Of a stretch of 64,000 bases of DNA, positions 28,414 through 37,809 are shown in pieces (the first letter of the stretch is position 1; the number at the start of each line of letters is the position of its first letter). Position numbers and translations under genes: made by a program. The DNA comes from Larkinella rosea (GTDB taxonomy: Bacteria > Bacteroidota > Bacteroidia > Cytophagales > Spirosomataceae): positions 869,941 to 933,940 of the forward strand of contig NZ_RQJO01000007.1 of assembly GCF_003858635.1 (NCBI RefSeq). Reading direction: 5' to 3'. The notes beneath the pieces are model-generated. The model was not told the origin of the DNA and searched no databases. It saw only the letters and a list, made by a program, of their open reading frames with translations.

Positions 28414-29154
28414 CTATGCCCCAATCAGCCAGACGTTGTCTTTGCGGACGTAATACAGGCCATCGTTCCAGAACACATGCAGCCAGATGTCCTGACTGCC
28501 GAGGATGTTGACTTTATGGCCGCGACTGATGACGTCGGCTACGGGAGCTGCGGAAGATGGGGCACGCCGGAGCAAAACGCGGTCGCGGTTGACGATCCCC
28601 GACTGGTAACGTTCCGGCAGGTTAACCAGTAACAGCAAACCGGTCAGGTAGGCCAAAACGATCAATTTATGACGCCGGCGGGCGGGTTCCCGGTTTCGGT
28701 ATTTCAGCCAGAAAATACCAAAGGCGTAGGTTCCCAGTAACACGAGCGCCAGTGTGATGTAGAGTCCGTATTGTTTGTAGAAGAGGTAAAAATAATTCAG
28801 ATCATCGGTTTCGTAGCCCCGCAAGTTATTCTGAATGGCGATATCGTGCATTTTTTTAAGGACGGCTTCGTCGGGTCGACGGTCGAAATACACCTGGAGA
28901 TAATACAGCATTTTTGCCACATCTCCCTGCTTTTCCCACATGTATGCCAACTTTAACAGCATGGGATCTGTCGGTTTATACCCCTGTCGAATATGGTTTT
29001 CATAGCCCGCTACGGCGGCCGGATAACTACCCGCAGCAAACAGAGAATCAGCCTGATAGAGGGTCACGGATGCCGATCTGGCCACGGCGTTCTGCCCCCC
29101 CACAAACAGGATAAGTGAAAAAAAATAGACCAATTTCAAAAGGTAATCTTGCAT
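28414..29154 (-). CDS. TPR / membrane / SH3-like protein
   Basis: A 246-residue exported protein. A signal peptide (MQDYLLKLVYFFSLILF) is followed by two to three TPR-like helix pairs (about 25-110), two membrane segments (YGLYITLALVLLGTYAFGIF and LIVLAYLTGLLLLVNL), and a C-terminal SH3-like domain with VNRDRVLLRRAPSSAAPVAD and the end YYVRKDNVWLIGA. The order TPR, membrane, SH3 resembles BatE-type proteins, but no bat genes are near. I use the ATG at 29154; upstream lies the tRNA-Lys promoter on the other strand. Confidence 0.75.
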   Translation of the reverse strand: MQDYLLKLVYFFSLILFVGGQNAVARSASVTLYQADSLFAAGSYPAAVAGYENHIRQGYKPTDPMLLKLAYMWEKQGDVAKMLYYLQVYFDRRPDEAVLKKMHDIAIQNNLRGYETDDLNYFYLFYKQYGLYITLALVLLGTYAFGIFWLKYRNREPARRRHKLIVLAYLTGLLLLVNLPERYQSGIVNRDRVLLRRAPSSAAPVADVISRGHKVNILGSQDIWLHVFWNDGLYYVRKDNVWLIGA

Positions 29155-29179
29155 TTTCACGTCAGTAATGGTACTTTTG
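29149..29179 (+). promoter_or_regulatory. Promoter of the tRNA-Lys pair
   Basis: TTG (29149-29151), a 20-base spacer and TACTTTTG (29172-29179) form a complete promoter. The -33 part overlaps the start of the leftward TPR/SH3 gene. The leader before the first tRNA-Lys would be about 85 bases. Confidence 0.75.
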
Positions 29180-29271
29180 CATCGCAATTTTGGGACACGC
29201 CCTAAAATTACAAAAGGTAAAAGTAGAAAGGTTTCCGATTCGCATCAACTCTTTTCATCTGCTCCTTTTTT

Positions 29272-29347
29272 GATCTGGTAGCTCAGCTGGTAGAGCAATA
29301 CACTTTTAATGTATGGGTCCTGGGTTCGAATCCCAGCCGGATCACCA
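29272..29347 (+). tRNA. tRNA-Lys (anticodon TTT), copy 1
   Basis: Acceptor GATCTGG with CCGGATC, D-arm GCTC/GAGC, anticodon stem ATACA/TGTAT with loop CTTTTAA, and T-arm CTGGG-TTCGAAT-CCCAG. The CCA end is encoded (29345-29347), unlike the Met and Leu tRNAs of this window. Confidence 0.96.
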
Positions 29348-29353
29348 AAATCA

Positions 29354-29404
29354 TAATGAACAATGAAAAAATTACCATCCCAATTCATTATTAATTGTTC
29401 ATTG
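29354..29404. repeat. AATGAACAATGAA-type inverted repeat between the tRNA-Lys genes
   Basis: TAATGAACAATGAA (29354-29367) pairs with TTCATTATTAATTGTTCATTG (29384-29404) with small mismatches. It occupies most of the 71-base spacer between the two tRNA-Lys copies and belongs to the family seen at 13377 and 46046. Confidence 0.78.
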
Positions 29405-29418
29405 TCAATTAACTCCCC

Positions 29419-29494
29419 GATCTGGTAGCTCAGCTGGTAGAGCAATACACTTTTAATGTATGGGTCCTGGGTTCGAATCCCAGCCGGATCACCA
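29419..29494 (+). tRNA. tRNA-Lys (anticodon TTT), copy 2
   Basis: Identical over all 76 bases to copy 1, including the encoded CCA, exactly 147 bases further on. It has no separate promoter box that I can see and is probably cut from the same transcript. Confidence 0.96.
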
Positions 29495-29647
29495 AAATAC
29501 AGGTTACGTTTTTACACGAGCCGCCGTTTTCAAACCCGCATCCTTCCCAGGAGCGGGATTTTTGTTTTATTATTTATCGCTCAGCGTTGCGGTTAACCTT
29601 TTCGCAAGCAGGTCAGTTATTACCTACACTGCTCAACTGCCACACCC

Positions 29648-30190
29648 ATGAAAAATTCACTTTATTGCAGTCTATTTATTCTGCTTATTCTATCTGCATC
29701 CTGCAGTTCCATCCGCGTTGTCAAAACCGAACCGGCTGACAATTTTGCCTTGTCCAGCTACCAAACATTTGCATTTTCCGACATCGAATCGGCGGGAGAT
29801 ATTCCCCAAAGCCGTTTTTTCCGTTCGCAGGTCGATGCGTTGAAAACCGCTATTGAAAAGCAAATGGCGCGTAAAGGACTGCGTCGGGTGGATACACAAC
29901 CGGAATTAATGATGAACATTGGCATTAAAATCGACGAAAAGACCCAAACTCGTCAAACGGATATCCGGAGCGATCCGCCAAACTACATTGGTCAACGGCG
30001 GTATACCTGGCGCAGCCGCGAGGTGGAAGTTGGAAAATATCGCCAGGGGACAATCGATGTGCATCTGGTCGATCCGAAACGAAATGAACTGGTCTGGCGG
30101 GGAATCGTCGAAGGAATTGTGCCGAATAAGCCGGAGAAGCTTCAGAAACAGATCGACGAGGGGATGGAGAAGTTGTTTGACAAACTCTGA
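29648..30190 (+). CDS. DUF4136-domain lipoprotein
   Basis: A 180-residue lipoprotein with signal peptide ending ILSASCSSIRVV (lipobox cysteine). The rest matches the DUF4136 pattern: YQTFAFSDIES near residue 38, ALKTAIEKQMARKGLRRV in the middle, and YRQGTIDVHLVDPKRNELVW with a terminal helix EKLQKQIDEGMEKLFDKL. The family is exported and of unknown function. It ends at a bidirectional terminator shared with the DUF3127 gene. Confidence 0.88.
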   Translation: MKNSLYCSLFILLILSASCSSIRVVKTEPADNFALSSYQTFAFSDIESAGDIPQSRFFRSQVDALKTAIEKQMARKGLRRVDTQPELMMNIGIKIDEKTQTRQTDIRSDPPNYIGQRRYTWRSREVEVGKYRQGTIDVHLVDPKRNELVWRGIVEGIVPNKPEKLQKQIDEGMEKLFDKL

Positions 30191-30192
30191 AT

Positions 30193-30224
30193 CGGGCGGT
30201 TTTCAGTGCGCTAAAAACCGCCCG
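30193..30224. terminator. Bidirectional terminator
   Basis: CGGGCGGTTTT pairs with AAAAACCGCCCG around a 9-base loop between two converging genes. The stem is strong; the flanking T run is short. Confidence 0.72.
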
Positions 30225-30240
30225 TACACAGCTTTAAGAT

Positions 30241-30630
30241 TTAGAACGGTAACCCGTTATCATCTTCTTCAAACGTTGTCAGCGGCCGGTCGTTGGCCGC
30301 ACGCGGCTCCTGTCGACGGGGGGCCGCCGGCGCTGCGGCAGGTTGTTGCTCAACGCCATCTGCCGACTCGATCCGCCACGCCCGCACATCCGTATACCAC
30401 CGATCGTTGTACTCCCGCGACTCAATGCTGATCGCGCATTTCATCGTATCGCCGGGTGCAAACTGAGCCAGATCAGCGGCTTTTTCACCCCAGGCCATCA
30501 GACATACTTGTTTGGGAAACTGGTCGATGGTTTCAATCACAAATTGTTGTTTCGTCCAGGTTCCGTTGCGGCCCTGACCGGTTTGTTCGGGTAAAACTTT
30601 GACCAGTTTACCGATTAATTCCATTGCCAT
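30241..30630 (-). CDS. DUF3127 protein with SSB-like acidic tail
   Basis: A 129-residue protein. Residues 1-85 match the DUF3127 family, an OB-fold-like domain (MELIGKLVKVLPEQTGQGR, then FVIETIDQFPKQVCLMAWGE). A Pro/Ala-rich linker follows and the protein ends EEDDNGLPF, very like the acidic tip DDDIPF by which bacterial single-stranded DNA-binding proteins recruit repair enzymes. The domain layout thus resembles SSB. Nucleic-acid binding is inference. A second ATG two codons in is possible. Confidence 0.85.
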   Translation of the reverse strand: MAMELIGKLVKVLPEQTGQGRNGTWTKQQFVIETIDQFPKQVCLMAWGEKAADLAQFAPGDTMKCAISIESREYNDRWYTDVRAWRIESADGVEQQPAAAPAAPRRQEPRAANDRPLTTFEEDDNGLPF

Positions 30631-30766
30631 ATGCTATGTATTGCTTTCTGTTTGGTTACTTGCGGGACGAATACCTTTCGTTGGGCGAAGGTTACAATGA
30701 ATCGTTGAAGATACAACTTTTTGCCTTACTTTACACGAAAAAACCACTTGATCGATCCCCCGAAGT

Positions 30767-31471
30767 ATGAAAATCGGAGTCTTGTTACACGGAAATGGCG
30801 TCTACGACGGAACCGAAATTCACGAAGCTGTGCTGACATTACTGGCACTCGCCGAAGTCGGCGCCGAAGCGGTCTGCATTGCCCCGGACGTCGATCAGCA
30901 CCACGCGGTTAACCACCTGACGGGTGAGGAAATGCCCGAAACGCGGAATGTGCTGGTCGAATCAGCCCGGATTGCGCGGGGAAACATCCGGAACCTGGCC
31001 ACGCTGACCGCCGACGAGCTGGATGCAATGGTCATGCCGGGCGGTTTTGGCACCGCGAAAAATATTACCAAATGGGCATTTGAGGGCCCGCCGGGTCCGA
31101 TTCTGGAACCGGTCAAGCAGTTGATCGTCGATTTGATCGCACTGAAAAAACCGATTGTCGGACTATGCATGAGTCCTACCACCATTGCGAAGGCGCTGGA
31201 AGGGAGTGGCGTTTCGGCCACCTTAACGGTGGGTAGCGATTTGGAACCCAGTCCGTACGAGATCGGGGGTATCGCCAACGGAATTGGTTCGTTGGGTCAC
31301 CATACCGAAATGAAAACCGTCCGTGAAATTTCGATTGATCGCGAACACAAAATTATTACAGCGCCCTGTTACATGATGGAAGCATCGATTCTGGATGTCC
31401 GTAACAACATCCGGGCCGCCATTGACGCGTTGGTGGTTTTGCTGCGTGGGGAAAGCGATTTTGACGATTGA
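30767..31471 (+). CDS. elbB: ElbB, isoprenoid biosynthesis glyoxalase-like
   Basis: A 234-residue protein of the ElbB/ES1 branch of the DJ-1/PfpI superfamily. The start MKIGVLLHGNGVYDGTEIHE is diagnostic, AMVMPGGFGTAKNITKWAFE is typical, and the nucleophile elbow cysteine sits in PIVGLCMSPTTIAKAL. Escherichia coli ElbB has weak glyoxalase activity and was linked by name to isoprenoid synthesis; its real role is open. ispG is 20 kb away, so no operon link exists. Confidence 0.94.
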   Translation: MKIGVLLHGNGVYDGTEIHEAVLTLLALAEVGAEAVCIAPDVDQHHAVNHLTGEEMPETRNVLVESARIARGNIRNLATLTADELDAMVMPGGFGTAKNITKWAFEGPPGPILEPVKQLIVDLIALKKPIVGLCMSPTTIAKALEGSGVSATLTVGSDLEPSPYEIGGIANGIGSLGHHTEMKTVREISIDREHKIITAPCYMMEASILDVRNNIRAAIDALVVLLRGESDFDD

Positions 31472-31573
31472 CCAATGACGATTGACAATCGTTAAATGAG
31501 TAATTTATAGTTGGAGTTAGCCTTAAAAATCATGGATCGATGGTCAATTGTCAATGTTCGATTGTCTTTGGTC
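31470..31573. repeat. GATTGACAATCG-type inverted repeat after elbB
   Basis: GACCAATGACGATTGACAAT (31470-31489) pairs imperfectly with the stretch 31545-31573 (ATTGTCAAT, CGATTGTC, TTTGGTC). It starts at the elbB stop codon. Its style resembles the other TTGnCAAT-rich repeats in the window. Confidence 0.6.
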
Positions 31574-31579
31574 CATCAT

Positions 31580-31835
31580 TAAAAAACACTGGCTCCTCTG
31601 TCGGGAGAAGAGCCAGGTTCCGTGCTAACCTATGAAGAACGCATCGGTCCGGTTTACTGAACCGGTTATCAAACCGTTGGCGTTTTTTTCGGATCAACCA
31701 ATGGCTGACGTACGTTCCAAATGAAAAAGGGGTTAATGCGGTTTACTTACTTGTTAATTCCATCCTTTTTTAGTTTAAACAGACTCAGGCTTGATTTTTT
31801 GAAGTCCGTTGCCTACTTTTGCATCCACAAAAATA
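31580..31835 (-). ncRNA. Candidate small RNA, minus strand
   Basis: On the minus strand a terminator-like hairpin, CTGGCTC (31616-31610) with GAGCCAG (31595-31589), is followed by TGTTTTTT. Upstream another stem, CCGGTT/AACCGG, lies at 31649-31665, and a TATTTTTG -7 box at 31835-31828. This suggests a transcript of about 240 bases running left from beside tRNA-Leu in a gap without a gene. No known RNA family is recognised and no -33 element was found. Confidence 0.32.
31791..31821 (+). promoter_or_regulatory. Promoter of tRNA-Leu
   Basis: TTG (31791-31793), a 20-base spacer and TACTTTTG (31814-31821). The tRNA starts 25 bases further on. Confidence 0.82.
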
Positions 31836-31845
31836 GTGCTTCCGC

Positions 31846-31927
31846 GTCCATGTGGTGAAATTGGTAGACACGCCATCTTGAGGGGGTGGTTCCGCAAGGT
31901 GTGAGGGTTCGAATCCCTCCGTGGACA
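31846..31927 (+). tRNA. tRNA-Leu (anticodon GAG)
   Basis: An 82-base class II tRNA: acceptor GTCCATG with CGTGGAC, anticodon stem CCATC/GGTGG with loop TTGAGGG, a long variable arm, and T-arm GAGGG-TTCGAAT-CCCTC. CCA is not encoded. Confidence 0.95.
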
Positions 31928-31941
31928 CAATCAAAATCCTC

Positions 31942-31975
31942 AAAGTGCTGTAAGCTAACGACTTACAGCACTTTT
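31942..31975 (+). terminator. Terminator after tRNA-Leu
   Basis: AAAGTGCTGTAAG pairs perfectly with CTTACAGCACTTT around a 7-base loop and is followed by TATTTTTAATT. A strong intrinsic terminator 15 bases past the tRNA. Confidence 0.93.
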
Positions 31976-32046
31976 ATTTTTAATTAGTGATCTCAATTCT
32001 GTCGTTTCGGTCAATTTCTTCCTATTTACCCCCCGCTTTCACGGAT

Positions 32047-32673
32047 ATGAAACTTCTTTTCCTGATGGTCGGATTTCTGATTCTGTCGGTTCACTCTTTG
32101 GCCCAAACCGTAAAGTACGACACGCTGGAGCGGGAAACCATCGGCAACTTTTTCAATGCGCATTTTTTAATCGAAATCCCGAGCGAAAATCCGGAAGACA
32201 TAAAAAAAACGACGATTTCCGTTTTGAATCATTTTACGTCGGATGGCAAAAAGTTGAATGAGGTTTATTTCTGGAAAGACAAAAATGCCTATGCTAAAAT
32301 GTACTATCGGGATGGGCACTACCGTACCGATAATTTCCAGTACAGCAAAGCAAAGCTGGCAATCGCTTTGAATCAATGGAATAGCGACAACTGGCCCTAT
32401 ATGGGGGATAATCTGATCGCTATTTATTCGGATCCAAAAGCCGGAATCGACCTTTTTCCGTACCGGGATTCTCTATATGTCAAATACGGTGGCACACAAA
32501 AACGGCCGATCGAATCCTTCATTCCGCTGCAACTAGCTCCCTCAGCTAATCAGAATTCCCGGGATATTACGGAACAAAGCGGTGTCTCAATGTTCCAACT
32601 TGCGTTATTGTTAATAGCAATTGCAGGTGCGTTTTATGTTCTGGTTTCCCGCGTAACGACCGCCAAAAAATAG
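32047..32673 (+). CDS. Exported protein with C-terminal membrane anchor, unknown
   Basis: A 208-residue protein that I do not recognise. The ATG at 32047 gives a signal peptide (MKLLFLMVGFLILSVHSLAQ). A soluble domain of about 150 residues follows, with many Lys, Asp, Asn and Tyr, and a single membrane helix near the end (FQLALLLIAIAGAFYVLVS) then a basic tail. Most of it should face the periplasm, anchored at its C-terminus. It lies between the tRNA-Leu terminator and the convergent hybrid kinase. Confidence 0.7.
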   Translation: MKLLFLMVGFLILSVHSLAQTVKYDTLERETIGNFFNAHFLIEIPSENPEDIKKTTISVLNHFTSDGKKLNEVYFWKDKNAYAKMYYRDGHYRTDNFQYSKAKLAIALNQWNSDNWPYMGDNLIAIYSDPKAGIDLFPYRDSLYVKYGGTQKRPIESFIPLQLAPSANQNSRDITEQSGVSMFQLALLLIAIAGAFYVLVSRVTTAKK

Positions 32674-32708
32674 AATCCGCGATTCGGGGCTCCCGGCATT
32701 CGAACCCG

Positions 32709-35700
32709 CTACGAAACTTGCTGTTGCCGACGGGACGACGCCTTTTGCAGGGCAGTTTTCAAAACGTCCAGCAACAACGGTTTGGAAATGTAATCATCCA
32801 TGCCCGCTTCCAGGCATTCTTCCTGATCTTCTTTCATGGCATTGGCCGTCATCGCAATGATAATGGGCTGCAGACCCGGCTGCCGACGGATCTGGCGCGT
32901 CGCTTCCAGACCATTCATTTCGGGCATTTGCACATCCATTAAAACCGCATCATACGGTTGCTCCCGGAGCATGGACAAGACTTCCAGACCATTCTGAGCA
33001 AGTTGGGGCTGATAGCCCAGCTTGTTTAAAATATTCAGAATCAGCTTCTGGTTGGCCAGATAGTCTTCAGCAACCAGAATATTGAGCGGGTTTTGCCGGG
33101 CAAAATCTTCCGATAAGACCTGCTGCGCCGGTCGGTAAGCCCCGGCCTGAGTATCGTCAGGCTGCTTGAGTTGCCGCTGAACCAGGTCGAACAATTGGTG
33201 CTGGCGGATTGGTTTGGTCAGAATTGCCGTAAAAAGATCCGGATACGATTTGCGGGTTTCTTCGCCAACGGAACTCAGGAGAATGATCGGAATACGTGGA
33301 AAATCCATCCGAATGGTCCGGGCCAGTTCAACACCGTTCATACCCGGCATCTGCATGTCGGTGATAATCAGGTGGAACGAGGGCCCCTCAGCCAGCATCG
33401 CAAGGGCCTGGCTGCCCGACAACGCGGTGGCAGGAACCAGTTTCCATTGCTCGAGCTGGTTTTTCAGAATGGTTAAATTGGTCTGGTTATCGTCCACCAC
33501 CATCACCCGTTTTCCCGCGTTTTCGGTCGTATTGAACAACACGTAATGGCGTTTGGCGTGCTGGCTCATCCGGCAACGAAGGGTAAACGTAAATGTCGTT
33601 CCCTGGCCTTCTTCACTTTCCACCCAAATGTCACCGCCCATGAGCTTAACCAGTCGTTCGCTGATGGCCAGTCCCAAACCGGTGCCACCGTATTTGCGGG
33701 TCATGGACGAATCCACCTGGGAAAAGGCTTTGAAAAGGCGCGGCAATTTATCTTCAGGAATGCCAATACCGGTATCACGTACCTGGAACTTCAATTCAAG
33801 CTCCTGATCGTCAATGCGTTTCTGAACATCGGCGCGAACAAAGACTTCGCCTTTGTGGGTAAATTTTACGGCGTTACCGACAAGATTGATCAGAATCTGA
33901 CGCAATCGTAAACCGTCGCCCACAATGTGCAAAGGCACCTGGTGCTCAAATTGATAAACCAGATCGAGGCCGTTTTCGGCGGCTTTTCCCGCAAACAAAT
34001 CCAGCACATCTTCCACGCAATGGAGCAGATCGATGTCGCCTTCCTCCAGTTCCAGACTTCCGGACTCGATCTTGGAGAAATCGAGAATATCGTTGATCAC
34101 ACCCAGCAAATTGGTTCCGCACTGGTGAATCGTGTCGACATATTCGTATTGTTCCTCCGATAATTCAGTCTCCTGCAACAGATAGGTCATCCCCAGTACG
34201 CCGTTCATCGGTGTCCGGATTTCGTGACTCATCGTAGCCAGGAAAACGCTTTTGGCCTGATTCGCTTTCTCGGCTTCCTCCCGCGCCTGTTTCTCCTGAA
34301 CCCGCTGTTCGTGAATTTCCTCCACCAGCGCCTGTAAATGCTCCGACTGCGTCTGTAATTCTTCCTTCTGGTAATGCACTTCTGCCGTTCGCTCGCTCAC
34401 AATTTCTTCCAGTTTCGCTTTCTGAGCCTGCAAAGCCCGGGTCCGCCAGCGATACACCAGGTTGGGACTGGCCAGAAAAGCCAGTGCCAGCAGCGTTCCA
34501 AACCACCAGCTTTGCCAGAACGGGGGCTTAATGATGACCCGAAACGCGGTTCCGCGCTGGTTCCAAACACCGTCGTTGTTCGACGCCTTCACCCGGAATG
34601 TGTAGAAACCGGGGTCCAGATTGGTGTACGTTACCGACCGTTTGTTGTTTTTGTACTTCCACTCGTGATCAAATCCTTCCAGCAAATAGGCGTATTGATT
34701 TTTTTCGGGCAACGAATAATTCAAGGCGGCAAACTCGAACGTAACTGTGGATTTTTCGTGCGGAAGAGTAATCTTGTTCGACCGCAGCAGCACATCCTGA
34801 TCAAAAACCTGAAGGTGCGTAATGTAAACCGGAGGAACGAATGGGTTATCGCGCAAACTATCGGGATAAAAAGCATTCACTCCGCTGATTCCGCCGAAAA
34901 ACAATTTCCCGTTCTGTCCTTTAAAAACCGCCATGCGGTTAAAAGGACTTTTTTGCAATCCATCGATGGCGTCGAAATTCCGGAAACGGGCGGTTTTCAG
35001 GTCCAATTTCGATAACCCCTTGTTAGTGCTAACCCAGATGTTTCCTTTCCAATCGCTGGAAATGCCCATAATCACTTCATTCGCCAGCCCATTTTTCTGC
35101 CGGTATACCGTAAAGGTTTGTTTTTGGTGATCAAAGTGATTCAAACCGCCGTTGGTTCCGACCCACAATCGTCCCTGATCGTCTTCGTGAAGGCTGTTGA
35201 TCAGGTTGTGGCTCAGGCTTCCCGGAACGGACCGGTCGTGTTGCCAGGCAGTAAATGTTCCCGTTTGCGCATTCAGTAAATTCAAGCCACCGCCTTCGGT
35301 GCCTACCCACAGATTACCATGGCGATCGTAACACAAGGAACTGATGTATCCTTGACTGATGCTGCCCGGCCGGGATGGGTCAGGGCGGAAATGGGTAAAG
35401 ACACCGGTTTTCTTATCATATCGGCTGATGCCCGATCCGAGCGTGCCAAACCAGATTTCACCTTTTTTACCTTCCGTGATCACACAGGCGGTTTCGTGGA
35501 TCAGGCCGGTAGCGTCGCCGGTTTTCCGAAAATTAATAAATCCCTGGGAGCCTTTTTTCAACAGACTCGCTCCTCCCTTGTAGTTCCCGACCCAAATGTC
35601 GCCGTCGCTATCCTGATAGACACTCATGATGAAATTGCTACCGACACTCCTTGGATCAGCCCCGGAGTGCCGGTATCGGAGGTATTGACCGGTGGCTTTA

Positions 35701-36890
35701 AGCCGGACATTTAATCCGCCCCCATCGGTACCGACCCACATATTGCCTTCACGATCCTCCATAACTGCCATTACATTGCTGTTATTCAGGCTATTGGAGT
35801 TATTGTTATCTTTTTGGTATAACTCAAATTTGGCGGGCTCGCGGTCAAAAAAGTTAATTCCTCCACTGTACGTTCCGAGCCACATGTTACCGCTCCGGTC
35901 CCGACATATGGAATAAATGGAACCGTTGTTGAGGCCGTTCTCATTGTTTTCGTCGTACGGATAATGGTAGAATGCCGTGCGGTTTTCATTCAGCACACTG
36001 ATTCCACCGTTTTCGGAGCCGACCCACAATTTTCCGTAGCTGTCTTCTGCCAGCGAGTTCAAGTCGTTGAGGCAGATTGATGTAGGCTGCGCGGGGTCGT
36101 GCATAAACCGGGTAAAGGTTTGCTGATCTGTATTCAGCAGATTCAGCCCACCGCCTTCAGTTGCGATCCAGAGCCGCCCTTTCGAGTCTTCAAAGAGTTT
36201 TTTTAGGGAATTGTGACTCAACGAGGTTTTATCCGCAGGACGGTTTGCAAAATGGCGAAATGTCTGAGTCAGCGTGTCCAGCCGATCGAGACCGCCCCCA
36301 AATGTGGCAATCCAGATCTGGTCTTTGCGATCGACCAGTACATCCCGGACAAAATCATGGCTGAGACTACCGGGAATACCGCTTTGGTTCACGTAGCGGG
36401 TAAAGGTATTGGTAGCCGGATTAAATCGGCAGAGACCACTTTCGGTCCCAATCCAGAGATTGCCTTTCCGATCTTCGGCAATGGCTGTTACCCGATTAGT
36501 GCCAAGGGTTTTAGTGTCGCGTTTTATGTGTCTGTAAATTGTAAATCCATCGGTATTTTTATTCAGCATACACAGCCCCCCATCGTCGGTTCCGACCCAA
36601 ATCTGGCCTTTCCGGTCTTCATACAAGGCGCGTACGTAATTATCACTAAGGCTTTTCGGGCGATTTGGATCATGCCGGTAAACCGTAAACGAATATCCAT
36701 CGTAAAGATTGAGTCCGTCCTGCGTTCCGAACCACATAAACCCCCTTTTGTCCTGCAGAATACAAGTCACATTGCTTTGTGAAAGTCCTTCATTGGTGGT
36801 TATATGCTTAAACCGGACCATGCCTGTTTGGGCCTCCGAAGGGGAATCGAATAGAAAAATGGCCAGCAAAAAGACAATTAGGATTTTCAT
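32709..36890 (-). CDS. Hybrid sensor histidine kinase with propeller sensor and two receiver domains
   Basis: A 1393-residue one-protein signalling system. A signal peptide is followed by about 14 two-component propeller repeats (each with a GxxWxGT-type core such as [19 protein letters not shown]), a Y_Y_Y domain (about 690-760) and one membrane helix (near 775-795). Inside the cell lie a coiled coil, the HisKA domain with the phospho-accepting His in [11 protein letters not shown] (about residue 887), the ATPase domain ([13 protein letters not shown]) and two receiver domains with Asp in IITDMQMPG (about 1178) and VLMDVQMPE (about 1318). Unlike many propeller kinases of the phylum it has no AraC-type DNA-binding domain, so the output is another protein. 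No SusC/D genes are nearby; the signal is unknown. Confidence 0.93.
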   Translation of the reverse strand: MKILIVFLLAIFLFDSPSEAQTGMVRFKHITTNEGLSQSNVTCILQDKRGFMWFGTQDGLNLYDGYSFTVYRHDPNRPKSLSDNYVRALYEDRKGQIWVGTDDGGLCMLNKNTDGFTIYRHIKRDTKTLGTNRVTAIAEDRKGNLWIGTESGLCRFNPATNTFTRYVNQSGIPGSLSHDFVRDVLVDRKDQIWIATFGGGLDRLDTLTQTFRHFANRPADKTSLSHNSLKKLFEDSKGRLWIATEGGGLNLLNTDQQTFTRFMHDPAQPTSICLNDLNSLAEDSYGKLWVGSENGGISVLNENRTAFYHYPYDENNENGLNNGSIYSICRDRSGNMWLGTYSGGINFFDREPAKFELYQKDNNNSNSLNNSNVMAVMEDREGNMWVGTDGGGLNVRLKATGQYLRYRHSGADPRSVGSNFIMSVYQDSDGDIWVGNYKGGASLLKKGSQGFINFRKTGDATGLIHETACVITEGKKGEIWFGTLGSGISRYDKKTGVFTHFRPDPSRPGSISQGYISSLCYDRHGNLWVGTEGGGLNLLNAQTGTFTAWQHDRSVPGSLSHNLINSLHEDDQGRLWVGTNGGLNHFDHQKQTFTVYRQKNGLANEVIMGISSDWKGNIWVSTNKGLSKLDLKTARFRNFDAIDGLQKSPFNRMAVFKGQNGKLFFGGISGVNAFYPDSLRDNPFVPPVYITHLQVFDQDVLLRSNKITLPHEKSTVTFEFAALNYSLPEKNQYAYLLEGFDHEWKYKNNKRSVTYTNLDPGFYTFRVKASNNDGVWNQRGTAFRVIIKPPFWQSWWFGTLLALAFLASPNLVYRWRTRALQAQKAKLEEIVSERTAEVHYQKEELQTQSEHLQALVEEIHEQRVQEKQAREEAEKANQAKSVFLATMSHEIRTPMNGVLGMTYLLQETELSEEQYEYVDTIHQCGTNLLGVINDILDFSKIESGSLELEEGDIDLLHCVEDVLDLFAGKAAENGLDLVYQFEHQVPLHIVGDGLRLRQILINLVGNAVKFTHKGEVFVRADVQKRIDDQELELKFQVRDTGIGIPEDKLPRLFKAFSQVDSSMTRKYGGTGLGLAISERLVKLMGGDIWVESEEGQGTTFTFTLRCRMSQHAKRHYVLFNTTENAGKRVMVVDDNQTNLTILKNQLEQWKLVPATALSGSQALAMLAEGPSFHLIITDMQMPGMNGVELARTIRMDFPRIPIILLSSVGEETRKSYPDLFTAILTKPIRQHQLFDLVQRQLKQPDDTQAGAYRPAQQVLSEDFARQNPLNILVAEDYLANQKLILNILNKLGYQPQLAQNGLEVLSMLREQPYDAVLMDVQMPEMNGLEATRQIRRQPGLQPIIIAMTANAMKEDQEECLEAGMDDYISKPLLLDVLKTALQKASSRRQQQVS

Positions 36891-36916
36891 GTACGACTCG
36901 ATGGTGCTTAGCTATA

Positions 36917-36924
36917 CAAATATA
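36917..36924 (-). promoter_or_regulatory. Candidate -7 box for the hybrid kinase
   Basis: TATATTTG on the minus strand lies 27 bases before the start codon in a very AT-rich stretch (36910-37000). No good -33 element was found, and AT richness makes chance matches likely. Confidence 0.4.
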
Positions 36925-37120
36925 TAATATTATTCAAATTATATATTAATGTCTGATAATAGAGTATAATTAACAAAATTTGATGTTAATTTTCAAACCG
37001 CTATTTGCGTACTTTCCATCAATACTCCTGCCAAAAATCACTAATCTATTATTCGGTCAGCACGCTTGAAAAATAGCGGCCTTTTTTGTATCTTGTAGTA
37101 CTCAACATCCAGCCCATTTT

Positions 37121-37747
37121 ATGTGCTATTACGTGAAAGCCATTCCCGAACTGGCCGATTATGCCAGGGAAATTAAAGCGCAAATCGTTGACGATATTCT
37201 CAGTGAATATAAACCGGCTGCCAAGCTGTCGGGATTTGCTCACCCGCTGTTGCCCGTTATTACGCAGGAAAGTCCGCGGGAGATCCAGTTGTTTCAATGG
37301 GGGTTGATTCCCGCCTGGGCAAAACCGGAACAGGTGGCCGAATTGACCAAAGGAACATTAAATGCGCGGGAAGATACCATTTTTGAAAAACCGTCTTTCC
37401 GCGACAGCATCGGAACAAAGCGTTGCCTGTTACTGGTCAACGGTTTTTACGAATGGCGCCATGACAAAAAAGATAAAATTCCGTATTACATTTCACTCAC
37501 GGATGAAAAGCCTTTCGCACTGGGCTGCGTTTATTCGGTTTGGAAAGGGCAACCCACGTTTTCCATTGTTACTACAAATGCAAATCCGTTGATGGAATAC
37601 ATTCACAATACCAAAAAACGGATGCCCCTGATGCTTACCCACGAGGAGGAACGGCGCTGGATCGACCCGACATTGACGAAATCCGAAATCAAAGAAATGA
37701 TGCAGCCCCTGGATGAACGTGCGATGAGCGCACGGGTAATTGGATAA
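37121..37747 (+). CDS. SRAP-family protein (SOS response-associated peptidase, YedK/HMCES)
   Basis: A 208-residue protein starting MCYYVK; after removal of Met the cysteine at position 2 is the residue that links covalently to abasic sites in single-stranded DNA, as shown for YedK and HMCES. Other family motifs are present: LNAREDTIFEKPSFRDSI, VNGFYEWRH and TTNANPLMEYIHNTKKRMP with the active His. It would shield abasic sites during replication. No LexA-like site was searched for successfully upstream. Confidence 0.95.
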   Translation: MCYYVKAIPELADYAREIKAQIVDDILSEYKPAAKLSGFAHPLLPVITQESPREIQLFQWGLIPAWAKPEQVAELTKGTLNAREDTIFEKPSFRDSIGTKRCLLLVNGFYEWRHDKKDKIPYYISLTDEKPFALGCVYSVWKGQPTFSIVTTNANPLMEYIHNTKKRMPLMLTHEEERRWIDPTLTKSEIKEMMQPLDERAMSARVIG

Positions 37748-37809
37748 TGACCAACCGTCAAAGCCTCATCGAGGACCTTGGAAATCAAGCGGTTTACCGC
37801 TAAATTGGG

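Noticed and set aside
31631-31723. A 30-codon frame starting MKNASVRF near tRNA-Leu
   Set aside because: Short, no start context, and it overlaps a likely structured minus-strand transcript; no support for translation.
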